A stretch of 16,730 nucleotides of DNA from Flavobacterium psychrophilum (GTDB lineage: Bacteria > Bacteroidota > Bacteroidia > Flavobacteriales > Flavobacteriaceae): assembly GCA_022730285.1 (NCBI GenBank), contig DZCQ01000007.1, forward strand, positions 53,838-70,567. Reading direction: 5' to 3'. Shown piece after piece: positions 7,490 to 16,161 of the stretch. Below the pieces are notes generated by a model that had not been told where the DNA came from, ran no database searches, and saw only the letters and a program-made list of their open reading frames with translations. Numbering within the stretch: the stretch's first letter is position 1; every line of letters begins with the position of its first letter. The position numbers and the translations under genes are program-made.

Positions 7490-10400
7490 TTAGACTATGT
7501 GATTTGTAGTAAATCCATCTTCACTTAATTCCGTGTGTTTATAGTCTTCTACCATTAATTGGTCGTAATTTGGTTTGTTCTTTTTGCTATATTTTAAAAT
7601 AAGTTTTGCCATAATATCATAAACAACTGGCACAATAATAAGTGTTAGAAACAAAGAACTTGTAAGTCCTCCAATAATAACCCATGCTAAGCCATTTTTC
7701 CATTCAGCTCCAGCTCCTGAGGCTAATGCAATAGGTAGCATTCCAAAAATCATGGCAATTGTAGTCATCAAAATTGGTCTTAATCTGGCATGATTTGCTT
7801 GCAGTAATGCTTTTCTAACTGTTTCTCCTGCTTGTATTCTGTGGTTTGTAAAATCTACCAGCATAATAGCGTTTTTAGAAACCAATCCAATTAACATAAT
7901 AATTCCTAAAATGGTAAATATATTTAGAGTATTGTTTGTTAGTGCCAAAGCAAGCATTGCTCCAATAAAAGAAAGTGGAATTGAAAATAATACAACAAAC
8001 GGATGTACAAAACTATCGTATAACGAAACCATTACAAGATATACTAATATTATTGCGGCAAGCAAGGCTGCTCCAAGTGTTCCAAAACCTTCCCCTTGTT
8101 TTTCTTGATCTCCACCCCAAATATAATTTACTCCAATTGGTTTTTTAATTGTTTTTAATTGTTTTTCTAAAGTTGCAACAACAGTTCCTACAGGAACACC
8201 AACAGTTTGACCTTTGACTGTAACCGATGCCGTTTTGTCTCTTCGTTCTAATTGACTAGGGCCAGATCCTTCGGATATTACGGCAAATTGAGATAGTTTT
8301 ACCTGCTGTCCTTTGTCGTTTACAAAAATAAGGTTACTCACATCGTCCATACTTTTTCTGTCAAAAGCGGCATATTTAATATTAATGTCATATTCATATT
8401 CTCCAGCACGATATTTTGCATCGGTGTTGCCAGAATAGGCTGTTTGCATAGTTAAACCAACTGTTTGTAAATTTAGTCCTAATGCGGCCATTTTATCTCT
8501 ATCGACATGTACATCTATTTCTGGATTTCCACCTTCTACAGATAGTTTTACTTCGGTAGAACCTGGTATTTTTTTAAGAGCACTTTCTGCTTTTTTGGCA
8601 AATACCATGGCACTATCTAGAGTTGTTCCTGTAATTATTAATGCAATAGGAGATTCTTCGGCGGTTCCAAGAATGCTAACGGGTACCGTTTTTATTTTAG
8701 CTCCCACCAATATTTTTTCTAGTTCTCTTTTTATTTTGGCAGCATATACGTAAGAATCGTCTTCTCTCTCGGATTTATCTACCATTTTTACATCTATTTC
8801 AGACTTGTACGCAGTTGCCTGAGAACCTCCAAAACCCTCGCTTGTTTGCCCTACTGTGGTAATTAAGCTTTTTACATCTTCTTGACTATTCAAAAAAGCT
8901 TCTGCCTTTTGAGACATAAAGTTACTTTGTTCTAAAGAAGCATCTTTGGGCAATTCTATCTGAACTAAAAATTCGCCTCTATCGGTTTTCGCAAAAAATT
9001 CGCCTCCTATAAAACCACCACCTATTAACCCGATGGTTGAAGCGAAAAACAAGATAGCAACAACAAGCATTGTTAGCTTTTTGTGGTCTAAACACCAGTT
9101 AAGCAAATTACTTATATAGTTTGTAAAGCGTGTTAATTGATTTTCAAAAGATAGTATTACTCTTCCGAAAAAATTAGTGGGTTTTATGTGTTCTAATTTT
9201 CCAAATCTAGAAAATAACCATGGTACAATTGTAAAAGATGCTAATAAGGATAATAATGTAGAGATAATTACGGTTACACAAAATTGTGTAATAATGTTAG
9301 ATACCAACCCCGTGCTTAATGCAATTGGCAAAAAAACCACTACAATTACAAGTGTTATAGAGGTAACTGTACCTCCTATTTCGGCGGTTCCATCATAGGC
9401 AGCACGCACTTTATTTTTGCCCATTTCCATGTGTCTGTAAATGTTTTCTAATACTACAATGGCATCATCTACTAAAATACCAACTACAAGAGATAATCCT
9501 AATAAGCTCATTAAATTTAAGGTATAGCCTAAATAATAAATCCCAATAAAAGTTGCAATTAACGAGGCTGGTATAGATACCATTACAATTATTGAATTTC
9601 GAATGCTATGCAAAAAGAATAGCATTACTAAGGCAACTAACAATACTGCAATTAGTAAATCGTGTGTTACAGAATTTGCTGCTTCTAGGGTAAAAACAGT
9701 GCTGTCGTTTGCTACATTAAGTTTTAAGTCTATATTTTTGTACGATTGTTCTAGTTGTACAATATTTTTCAGCACATCAGCACTTACCGCAACAGCATTG
9801 GCATCAGATTGTTTAATCACTTGTAAGATAATGGCACTTTTTCTATCTATACGAGCAATTTTATCGGCTGTTTTTTCTGAATCTTGCACATCTGCAATAT
9901 CGTTAAGTCTTATTTGAACTCCATTTTTATTAGAAACCACTAAATTTCGTAAGTCTTCTACTGATTTGTATTTGCCTGCTAATCTGATTAATATTTTTTG
10001 ATTTCTTGTTTGTACGTTTCCTGTTGGAAAATCCAAATTAGAAGACAAAATTGTTTGCTGTACTTGTGGAACAGATAGTCCAAATCCTTGCATTTTTGTT
10101 GCATCAAGATTTACTTGTATTTCCCGTTCCTGTCCTCCTACAATATTTATTTGTGCAACACCATTCACTCTGGATAATACAGGTGCTATTTTTTTATCAA
10201 TAAGGTCATAGAAAGCCACTTCGTCCATTTTCCCATTGGCACCAATAGTCATAATAGGTAAATCACTTAATGAAAATTTACTTAAAGATGGTGTTTTAAC
10301 GTCCGATGGCAAGGAACTAAGTACTGCATTTATTTTTCTTTGGGCATCATTAAGAGCAATATCTGAATTAGCGTTGCTTTTTAGAGTAATTGCAACGGTG

Positions 10401-10666
10401 GATAAACTTTCGTAAGAACGAGAATTTATGTTTTTTATGTTTTCTAAAGATGCAACTGCATCTTCTATTTTTTTAGTAACCGTATTTTCAACCTCGCTTG
10501 GGGAAGCTCCTGGATAGATTGTAGCAACTGTTATTACGTTTTGATCGAATTTTGGGATTAATTCGTACCCTAAATTAGAGTAACTGTAAAGTCCACCAAA
10601 AATTAAAATGGTAAATAAAACAATTACTAACGAAGGTCTTTTGATGGATATTTCTGCTAATTTCAT
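7490..10666 (-). CDS. RND efflux pump inner-membrane permease (AcrB/HAE1-like)
   Basis: This 1058-residue proton-driven transporter is the inner-membrane component of a tripartite RND pump. It shows the family's duplicated plan. TM1 is at about 12-32, then the first periplasmic domain (FDQNVITVATIYPGASPSEVE at the porter start), then TM2-6 at about 335-485. TM7 at about 530-555 is followed by the second periplasmic domain and TM8-12 at about 865-1020. Proton-relay residues are present: D400-D401 in LVVGILVDDAIVVLENI (TM4) and K931 in LVSKNAIMLVDF (TM10). This favours the drug/hydrophobe branch over heavy-metal pumps, but the substrate cannot be read off. It is the last gene of the TetR-TolC-MFP-RND operon, 11 bases after the adaptor gene, and is closed by a strong terminator. 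The length is typical and I see no truncation. Confidence 0.96.
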   Translation of the reverse strand: MKLAEISIKRPSLVIVLFTILIFGGLYSYSNLGYELIPKFDQNVITVATIYPGASPSEVENTVTKKIEDAVASLENIKNINSRSYESLSTVAITLKSNANSDIALNDAQRKINAVLSSLPSDVKTPSLSKFSLSDLPIMTIGANGKMDEVAFYDLIDKKIAPVLSRVNGVAQINIVGGQEREIQVNLDATKMQGFGLSVPQVQQTILSSNLDFPTGNVQTRNQKILIRLAGKYKSVEDLRNLVVSNKNGVQIRLNDIADVQDSEKTADKIARIDRKSAIILQVIKQSDANAVAVSADVLKNIVQLEQSYKNIDLKLNVANDSTVFTLEAANSVTHDLLIAVLLVALVMLFFLHSIRNSIIVMVSIPASLIATFIGIYYLGYTLNLMSLLGLSLVVGILVDDAIVVLENIYRHMEMGKNKVRAAYDGTAEIGGTVTSITLVIVVVFLPIALSTGLVSNIITQFCVTVIISTLLSLLASFTIVPWLFSRFGKLEHIKPTNFFGRVILSFENQLTRFTNYISNLLNWCLDHKKLTMLVVAILFFASTIGLIGGGFIGGEFFAKTDRGEFLVQIELPKDASLEQSNFMSQKAEAFLNSQEDVKSLITTVGQTSEGFGGSQATAYKSEIDVKMVDKSEREDDSYVYAAKIKRELEKILVGAKIKTVPVSILGTAEESPIALIITGTTLDSAMVFAKKAESALKKIPGSTEVKLSVEGGNPEIDVHVDRDKMAALGLNLQTVGLTMQTAYSGNTDAKYRAGEYEYDINIKYAAFDRKSMDDVSNLIFVNDKGQQVKLSQFAVISEGSGPSQLERRDKTASVTVKGQTVGVPVGTVVATLEKQLKTIKKPIGVNYIWGGDQEKQGEGFGTLGAALLAAIILVYLVMVSLYDSFVHPFVVLFSIPLSFIGAMLALALTNNTLNIFTILGIIMLIGLVSKNAIMLVDFTNHRIQAGETVRKALLQANHARLRPILMTTIAMIFGMLPIALASGAGAEWKNGLAWVIIGGLTSSLFLTLIIVPVVYDIMAKLILKYSKKNKPNYDQLMVEDYKHTELSEDGFTTNHIV

Positions 10667-10677
10667 GTATTTAAAAT

Positions 10678-11745
10678 TTATTTGATAATTTCTAGCTTAC
10701 TGCCATTATCTATGTTAATTTGACCTGTTACAATTACTTGTTCGCCATCCGTAAGTCCTTTTATTATTTCGACCTGATCTCCTATTATTCTTCCAGAAAT
10801 TATTGTTTTAAGCTCTGCAACTCCGTTATTATTAACAAAAACTTGATTACCACTTACACTTCCAACAAATGCATTTCTTGGAATAATCATTAGCTTTTGA
10901 GTTTGTCTTTTGGAATCAAAAGTTGCTGTTCCGTACATTCCTGCTTTAATATCTCGAGAGGCATTGTTACTTATTTCTATTTCTACTGGGAAATTTAAAC
11001 TAGAATCGGATTTTGGTGCTATAAAACTAATTTTTCCTGAGAAAATTTTTCCTGGTAAAACACTTGCTGTAACTTGTACAGGGCTTCCTAATTTCAGGGA
11101 AGCAACTTGTGCTTCGGTAATAGTGACATGCAATTTTAATTTGGAAACATTTACAATATCAAAAAGAGCGGTTGTTGGCATTCCTGTTAATATAGAGCCA
11201 GGTTCAATATATCGTTTGTTTATAATTCCGTTTATTGGCGATTTGATTCGGGTATCTCCAACATTAATAGTGGCTTGTGTTAGATTGTTTTTTGCATTTA
11301 TCATTCCTAGTCTTGCTTGGTCTAATTGCTGTTTTGTAACGCCTCCTGTTTTATAAGCATTTTCAAATCTGGTATAATCAGTTTGTGCGTTTTGATAAGC
11401 TGCATTGGCAGTTTGTGCCATCACATTAATTACATCACTTCGAACAATTGCTACTACTTGTCCTTGTGACACATAGTTTCCTTCATCAACTAAAACTTTC
11501 ATTACTTTTCCAGATTTCTCTGCCGAAAAAGTTAGTTCTTGAATTGGTTCAAAGTTACCGTTTACACTAAAGTCTAAAGATACTTCTTGGGTTTTTACAG
11601 GAGTAACTTTTACGGAAATTGCTTCGTTTTTTTGGGCAACTAAAGCTGTTTTTGCTTCGTTTTTTTTCTTATTATTAAATAATATAAAGGCAATTAAAGC
11701 AATGGCTCCTAGAATAACGAGAATGGTGGTGGTGTATTTTTTCAT
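10678..11745 (-). CDS. RND pump periplasmic adaptor (membrane fusion protein, HlyD-like)
   Basis: This 355-residue adaptor bridges the RND permease and the outer-membrane channel. Residues about 6-23 are a hydrophobic N-terminal anchor or uncleaved signal followed by a lysine-rich stretch; there is no lipobox cysteine, so it is not a lipoprotein. The split biotinyl-lipoyl domain is visible as EKSGKVMKVLVDEGNYVSQG and, after a short alpha-hairpin (about 105-160), DTRIKSPINGIINKRYIEPG. The beta-barrel and membrane-proximal domains follow, with LKLHVTITEAQVASL and IKAGMYGTATF, ending in LTDGEQVIVTGQINIDNGS. It lies 12 bases after the TolC-type gene and 11 before the permease gene, and together they form one export complex. 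Confidence 0.94.
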   Translation of the reverse strand: MKKYTTTILVILGAIALIAFILFNNKKKNEAKTALVAQKNEAISVKVTPVKTQEVSLDFSVNGNFEPIQELTFSAEKSGKVMKVLVDEGNYVSQGQVVAIVRSDVINVMAQTANAAYQNAQTDYTRFENAYKTGGVTKQQLDQARLGMINAKNNLTQATINVGDTRIKSPINGIINKRYIEPGSILTGMPTTALFDIVNVSKLKLHVTITEAQVASLKLGSPVQVTASVLPGKIFSGKISFIAPKSDSSLNFPVEIEISNNASRDIKAGMYGTATFDSKRQTQKLMIIPRNAFVGSVSGNQVFVNNNGVAELKTIISGRIIGDQVEIIKGLTDGEQVIVTGQINIDNGSKLEIIK

Positions 11746-11757
11746 TTTTAAATAAGT

Positions 11758-13101
11758 TTATTTATTTGTTAATTTTTTAAGTTCTCCTTTAGATTTTAAT
11801 AGTTGTATTTCGGCTAGTTTGAATTCCAATATTGCAGTTGTATAATTATTTTGTGCTTCTACTAAAGCATTTTCTCCATCTAATAAATCTGTTAAAGATG
11901 CCAAGCCTTGTTTGTAATTATTATTAGTGTTATTAACAACTTCTTGTGCTAGTTGGGCGTTTTTTTTCTGAATCTCAATGGTATTTAGACTATTTTCTAT
12001 CTGTTTTTTTGCATTAGTATACGATAATTGTAAAGCGAGTTGTGTATCTATAATTTCTTCTTTCACAACTTGCAAGCCATTATTTGCTTGGTTTATTCTA
12101 GATTTAGTTGCAAAGCCAGAGAATATCGGTATTCTTAGATTTAATCCTATCGATGCAAAATCTGACCAATATATCCCATCGCTAGGTTTTGCAAACCAAG
12201 GCAACTTTGGCCCTTGTCCTATAAAATTGTAACTTCCGGATAAAGACAATGTTGGATAATATCCTGCTTGTAGCGATTTTTTTTGATATTCTAATAATTG
12301 TTCCTGCTTTTTTAGCAATAAATATTCTGTTTGCGTGGTGGTATCTGGTGTATCTTCTAGTGGTTGTGGTGTTACTTCAAATTCTGTGTCAGGAATTAAT
12401 ATAGCAGTATCTATTGGCATTCCTATATAAAATTTTAGAGCGTTTTCTTGTAATTCTACTGCGTTTAAAACTTGCAATCTAGTGGTGTTAATATTTGCAA
12501 TTTTAACCGTTATTCTATCTAAATCTATTTTTTTTGCCAAACCATTATCAAATAATCCTTGTATAATTTCTTTTATTTTTTGTGTGTTTTGCAGTGTGTT
12601 ATTTAAAACTTCCGTTTTTTGGCGGGTTACATATACTTGATAATAAGCTGTTGCCACGCGTTCTATTAATTGTTCTTGGGTAAGTTGCTCGTTTATTTGA
12701 TAAAACTCTTTTGTAGATTTTGCTGCCTTTAGTCCAACAAAAACAGATTGATCGAAAAGATTTTGACTAAAAGAAACTCCAGCAACAGAACTAAATTTTT
12801 GTCCAAAAGCAGCTTGAATTATAGTACCAGGAGCACCAAAATTTTCCCCATCAATTACTGTTGTTTGTAATATAGGATTGTAGGTTAAATTTCCATTTGC
12901 TGCTATTTGAGGCAAAGCTCTAGAACGAACCTCTTGTATTTGATATTCACTGTTTTGTACCTTAAGTTTTGCTTTTTTTGCATCTAATTTGTTTTGTAAA
13001 GCAAAAGAAATAGCTTCTTGAAGACTTAAACTTTTTGGGGTTTCTTGTGCATTTACAATAATTGCAAAAGATAAAAAAGGAATTAAAAATAATTTATTCA
13101 T
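11758..13101 (-). CDS. TolC-family outer-membrane efflux channel
   Basis: This 447-residue outer-membrane channel has a cleavable signal peptide (residues 1-19, ending FAIIVNAQ) and no lipobox. The mature part begins with the outer-membrane-efflux-protein opening SLSLQEAISFALQNKLDAKKA. It shows the duplicated layout of coiled-coil helices with beta-strand segments: the first helical pair with AYYQVYVTRQKTEVLNNTL, a central strand segment near YWSDFASIGLNLRIPIFSGF, and the second repeat ending NNNYKQGLASLTDLLDGENAL. It should form the trimeric exit duct for the pump encoded downstream. It follows the TetR gene after 12 bases and precedes the adaptor gene by 12 bases. Position and order (regulator, channel, adaptor, pump) support a dedicated channel and not a shared one. 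Confidence 0.94.
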   Translation of the reverse strand: MNKLFLIPFLSFAIIVNAQETPKSLSLQEAISFALQNKLDAKKAKLKVQNSEYQIQEVRSRALPQIAANGNLTYNPILQTTVIDGENFGAPGTIIQAAFGQKFSSVAGVSFSQNLFDQSVFVGLKAAKSTKEFYQINEQLTQEQLIERVATAYYQVYVTRQKTEVLNNTLQNTQKIKEIIQGLFDNGLAKKIDLDRITVKIANINTTRLQVLNAVELQENALKFYIGMPIDTAILIPDTEFEVTPQPLEDTPDTTTQTEYLLLKKQEQLLEYQKKSLQAGYYPTLSLSGSYNFIGQGPKLPWFAKPSDGIYWSDFASIGLNLRIPIFSGFATKSRINQANNGLQVVKEEIIDTQLALQLSYTNAKKQIENSLNTIEIQKKNAQLAQEVVNNTNNNYKQGLASLTDLLDGENALVEAQNNYTTAILEFKLAEIQLLKSKGELKKLTNK

Positions 13102-13113
13102 AGTTTGTAAATA

Positions 13114-13713
13114 TTAAGATTTTTGAAGTATTTTTTCTAAATTTTCTATTCCTTTTGGTGTACAAATAGCTCTTAAATGGTATTCTAGATATTCTTTTTG
13201 CACCACTTTGCTGTTATAAAAATCTGGGTTAAAAAGTTCTAAATTTTTTATACTATTCATTCCTGCAAAATAAAACCGAACTATAATTTCTTTGTTCAAT
13301 CCTTCTCTAAATAGCCCTTGACTTATTCCTTTTTGCAAATTATCTATAACACAAGTGTCCATTTTTTCGAGTTGTCTAACCATTAATAATTCAAACACTT
13401 TTGGATAATATTTTTGTAATTGGTAAATTGGAGAAGCACTTTCGTCTTTTAAGTTTTTCATTACAAAATCCTTTACCATAAAAAGCTCTTCTATTGGATT
13501 TTTTTCTAAAGAGCAAATAGCATCAATTCCTACCTCAATGGTTTCAAACAAATACAAAGTTGTTGCTTGTACAAGTTCATTTTTATTACTAAAATATTGG
13601 TAAATTGTTTTTTTAGAAATCCCCATTTTAGAAGCAATATCGTCCATAGTTACACTCTTAAAACCATGAGTAAGAAACATTTCAGTTGCTATTTTTATAA
13701 TTTGATTGTTCAT
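13114..13713 (-). CDS. TetR/AcrR-family transcriptional regulator of the efflux operon
   Basis: This 199-residue cytoplasmic repressor-type regulator has the TetR helix-turn-helix at about 5-50: IKIATEMFLTHGFKSVTMDD, then IASKMGISKKTIYQYFSNKNELV. The remaining part is helical and variable, as expected for a ligand-binding and dimerisation domain; the inducer is unknown. It is the first gene of the efflux operon, so it is likely autoregulated and released by a pump substrate. The region just upstream contains a TTG-N18-TATCTTTG promoter, and a 7-bp interrupted inverted repeat sits across its spacer and -33 box, which is a good candidate operator. The start at 13713 places the HTH close to the N-terminus, as usual for the family. 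Confidence 0.93.
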   Translation of the reverse strand: MNNQIIKIATEMFLTHGFKSVTMDDIASKMGISKKTIYQYFSNKNELVQATTLYLFETIEVGIDAICSLEKNPIEELFMVKDFVMKNLKDESASPIYQLQKYYPKVFELLMVRQLEKMDTCVIDNLQKGISQGLFREGLNKEIIVRFYFAGMNSIKNLELFNPDFYNSKVVQKEYLEYHLRAICTPKGIENLEKILQKS

Positions 13714-13733
13714 TTCCTAGTAAAAATATTTTA

Positions 13734-13762
13734 CAAAGATAAACAGGAAACCTTTAAAACAA
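13734..13762 (-). promoter_or_regulatory. Promoter of the TetR-TolC-MFP-RND operon
   Basis: On the minus strand a -33-like TTG (13760-13762) is followed by an 18-base spacer and the exact -7 consensus TATCTTTG (13734-13741). This matches the Bacteroidota form TTG-N17-23-TAnnTTTG. The -7 box ends about 20 bases before the TetR start codon. Confidence 0.7.
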
Positions 13763-13774
13763 AATAAGTTTCCT
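13745..13774. promoter_or_regulatory. Inverted repeat in the promoter, candidate TetR operator
   Basis: The arms AGGAAAC (13745-13751) and GTTTCCT (13768-13774) are perfect reverse complements separated by 16 bases. The element covers the promoter spacer and the -33 box, where a bound repressor would block RNA polymerase. A third half-site, TTTCCT, overlaps the TetR start codon at 13713-13718. The assignment to this TetR protein is inferred from position. Confidence 0.5.
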
Positions 13775-13860
13775 AAGTATTTACAAAAATTTAACATCTG
13801 TTTGTCTAAACATTGAATTTTTAAGATGTATGCAACAAGCAACCCTTTAATATGCTGGAC

Positions 13861-13897
13861 AAAAAAAAACCGCCTCAATAAAAACTGAGACGGTTTT
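13861..13897 (-). terminator. Terminator after the repeat-built surface protein gene
   Basis: The stem has arms 13866-13877 and 13886-13897: a 7-bp base, one mismatch, then 4 bp, with an 8-base loop. On the minus strand it is followed by a run of nine T (five beyond the stem). It lies about 25 bases after the stop codon of the surface protein gene and isolates that gene from the efflux operon. Confidence 0.88.
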
Positions 13898-13922
13898 AAA
13901 CAAACAAACTAAAAAACTGAAT

Positions 13923-16082
13923 TTATTTTTTAATGATTTTTAAAGTTTTCACTTTCTTATCATCAATAGAAACTCGTAATAAGTAAGTGCCTTTTGGAAA
14001 TTCTGACATTTCTACTTTGTCCTCATAATTATTAACTTGTTTTACCTTCAATACTTGACCTAACATATTAACTATTTCAACTTTAGAAATATTTTCTTTA
14101 AATGAAATATAAAGTATGTCAGAAACTGGGTTAGGATATGCCTTAAATTCCGTAAAATCGAATTCTTCACTTCCTAAACAACCCCCTAAAGTCATAGTTA
14201 CAGCCAATCTAGCATCACTTTCGCAACCACTTGGATTTTGTGAAGCATAATAAGTTGTAGCATCTGTAAGCAATGTACTGCCTGGTACCACAGTTCCTCC
14301 TGTTGCAGCATCATACCAAACAATATTAGTTCCTGATGTAAGAACAATTAAGCTTACTGTTTCTCCAGCACAAAACGTTTGATTAGCATTTCCTGTTGGT
14401 GCAGGTGTTATATCTACTGTTGCAGTAACTTGTGTTCTTGCAGAAGTACAAGTACCGTTAGTAACTTCTACATAATAGTTTGTAGTCGCACTTATAGTAG
14501 CAGTAGTAAAACTAGTTCCAGTTCCTACTAATGTTCCTCCTGTTGCCGCATCATACCAATCTAGAGTTCCTGCACTTGTAGTTGCTCCCAAAGTAACACT
14601 TCCACTACCACATCTACTTGCAGGTGTTGTGCTTGTAATTGTTGGAACTACATTTATAGTGGCAATTACCTCTGTTCTTGCAGAAGGACAACCAGTATTA
14701 GAAGCTTCTACATAATAACTAGTAGTAGCAGCTAAATTTGGAGTAGCAAAACTAGTTCCCGAACCTAAATAAGTTCCACCTGTTGCAGCATCATACCAAT
14801 TTAAAGTTCCCGCACTTGCAGTTGCTCCCAAAGTAACACTTCCACTACCACATCTACTTGCAGGGGTTGTTGCCGTTACTGTTGGCGTAGTATTTACTGT
14901 TGCAATAACTTCAATTCTTACAGATGGGCAACCTGCACTCGAAGTTGTTTCGGCATAATAACTTGTTGATGTGCTTATACTTGGTGTAGTATATGTTGTC
15001 CCCGTACTTAATAAAGTACCACCAGTTGCAGCATCATACCATGTTACTGTTCCAGCACTCGGACTTGCACTAATGGTTACTGTTCCAGCATCACATCTAC
15101 TTGCAGGGTTACCTGTAATGGTTGGGATAGCATTTATTGTTGCTATAACTGCTGTTCGTGATGTTGAGGTACAACCGTTGTATGCTTCTGCATAATAGGT
15201 TGTAGTTGTACTAATACTTGGAGTTGTAAAACTGTTTCCAGTAAATAACAATGTTCCTCCTGTTGCAGCACTGTACCAGCGAATAGTCCCAGAACTAGGT
15301 GTCGCACTAATAGTTACTGTTCCTGCACCACAACGTGAACCTGGTGTTGTGTTGGAAACGCTTGCTGTGGAATTAACAACTATATAATCCGTTTTAGTTT
15401 CCAAATCGTCACCATCATGGTTACGTGCTTTTAGCGTTACAGTATAAGTACCTGCGGTAGCATAGTGTACAACTGGATTTTGACTATACATAGTCGATGG
15501 GCTAACAAATGTACCACCTGTAACGGTCCATTCCCAACCTACTGCATTAGTAGAGGTATCTGTAAAGGTAACATCGTTATTCACACAAATTGGGTTTGGG
15601 CTTGCTGTAAAATCGGCAACTGGCATTACAATAGCACAACTTACCGATTTCTCCATTGCAGCACCATCTCCACTACTACCAAAATAAGCATAAAACTGTG
15701 GTGGTGGTGGACAAACACTATTCATTAATGTATGTACACCTTCCCCATCGCCAATACCACCAGTATAAGCGTAGGCACTAGGTGGTAGTCCACATGTTGT
15801 ATTGATAATAGTCTGTTGTGAATTACCATCGCCACTACCACCCAAGTAAGCAAAGCCACCTGGAGGAATACCACATACTGAATTGATTACTGTTTGTACA
15901 CTATTTCCGTCACCGTTTCCGCCAATGTAGGCATAAAAACTGGCAGGCGTACCACACACATTATTTGTTAAGGTGTTTTGTGAACTTCCATCAGAAATTC
16001 CACCAAAATACTGTGCATGAAGAGATAAGTGAGCTAACAGAAATAAGATCAACGGGTAAAATTTATTTTTTGTTGATTTCAT
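13923..16082 (-). CDS. Secreted multi-repeat surface protein with PKD, Ig-like modules and T9SS tail
   Basis: This 719-residue exported protein has no recognisable enzyme domain. Residues 1-24 are a signal peptide (ending LSLHAQ). Residues 25-149 are four full 27-residue repeats plus a partial fifth, with the pattern YxGGxGDG, a Thr/Asn-rich middle and one Cys. A PKD-like domain covers about 154-238 (PVADFTASPNPICVNNDVTFTD and AGTYTVTLKARN). Five Ig-like modules of the CHU_C-associated type cover 245-632, each about 70-80 residues with a Cys near the start, WYxAATGGT, a T/S-YYxE strand and a second Cys. Residues about 645-719 are a type A T9SS sorting domain (YPNP, MLGQVL, FPKGTYLLRV, ending KTLKIIKK). 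It is probably anchored on or released from the cell surface and may act as an adhesin or matrix protein; that is inference. It follows a SUMF1-fold gene by 79 bases with no clear terminator or promoter between them. It is closed by its own terminator. Confidence 0.85.
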   Translation of the reverse strand: MKSTKNKFYPLILFLLAHLSLHAQYFGGISDGSSQNTLTNNVCGTPASFYAYIGGNGDGNSVQTVINSVCGIPPGGFAYLGGSGDGNSQQTIINTTCGLPPSAYAYTGGIGDGEGVHTLMNSVCPPPPQFYAYFGSSGDGAAMEKSVSCAIVMPVADFTASPNPICVNNDVTFTDTSTNAVGWEWTVTGGTFVSPSTMYSQNPVVHYATAGTYTVTLKARNHDGDDLETKTDYIVVNSTASVSNTTPGSRCGAGTVTISATPSSGTIRWYSAATGGTLLFTGNSFTTPSISTTTTYYAEAYNGCTSTSRTAVIATINAIPTITGNPASRCDAGTVTISASPSAGTVTWYDAATGGTLLSTGTTYTTPSISTSTSYYAETTSSAGCPSVRIEVIATVNTTPTVTATTPASRCGSGSVTLGATASAGTLNWYDAATGGTYLGSGTSFATPNLAATTSYYVEASNTGCPSARTEVIATINVVPTITSTTPASRCGSGSVTLGATTSAGTLDWYDAATGGTLVGTGTSFTTATISATTNYYVEVTNGTCTSARTQVTATVDITPAPTGNANQTFCAGETVSLIVLTSGTNIVWYDAATGGTVVPGSTLLTDATTYYASQNPSGCESDARLAVTMTLGGCLGSEEFDFTEFKAYPNPVSDILYISFKENISKVEIVNMLGQVLKVKQVNNYEDKVEMSEFPKGTYLLRVSIDDKKVKTLKIIKK
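14187..15350 (-). repeat. Five tandem Ig-like modules (about 70-80 residues each)
   Basis: The modules run at residues 245-322, 323-402, 403-482, 483-562 and 563-632 of the surface protein. Modules three and four are each exactly 240 bases long. They share an almost identical 51-base block at 14580-14630 and 14820-14870 that differs at one base, which points to recent duplication or gene conversion. The last module is shorter and more divergent. Confidence 0.85.
15636..16010 (-). repeat. 27-residue GGxGDG-Cys repeats at the mature N-terminus
   Basis: Four consecutive units of exactly 27 residues (81 bases) start at residues 25, 52, 79 and 106, and a partial fifth starts at 133. Units 2-4 have GGxGDG at offset 2; unit 1 has GGISDG and unit 5 GSSGDG. 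The consensus is Y-x-G-G-x-G-D-G, a Thr and Asn further on, Cys at offset 18, then a Pro-rich turn and YA or FA. Cysteines are C43, C70, C97, C124 and C149, the last two residues early. The pattern is not a family I can name with confidence. Confidence 0.9.
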
Positions 16083-16161
16083 CTGATTTAGATTTTAATT
16101 AATTATTATTTTTAAAATTTCCTTTCTTTATTAAAGAGAGAAAAACAATCTAAAAAAGATG

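Noticed and set aside
13745..13774. Inverted repeat read as a terminator
   Set aside because: The arms are short with a 16-base loop and no T-run, and the element lies upstream of a gene, across a promoter.
15465..15728. Plus-strand open frames inside the surface protein gene and elsewhere
   Set aside because: They lie antisense to strongly supported genes, have repetitive low-complexity composition and match no family; they are reading-frame shadows.
15636..16010. RTX-type calcium-binding array
   Set aside because: RTX arrays repeat every nine residues. Here only one GGxGDG loop occurs per 27 residues, with a cysteine that RTX units lack.
16087..16154. 8-bp inverted repeat (TTTAGATT...AATCTAAA) between the SUMF1-like and surface-protein genes
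   Set aside because: The arms are 52 bases apart, AT-only except for one pair, and no T-run follows, so a terminator is not supported.
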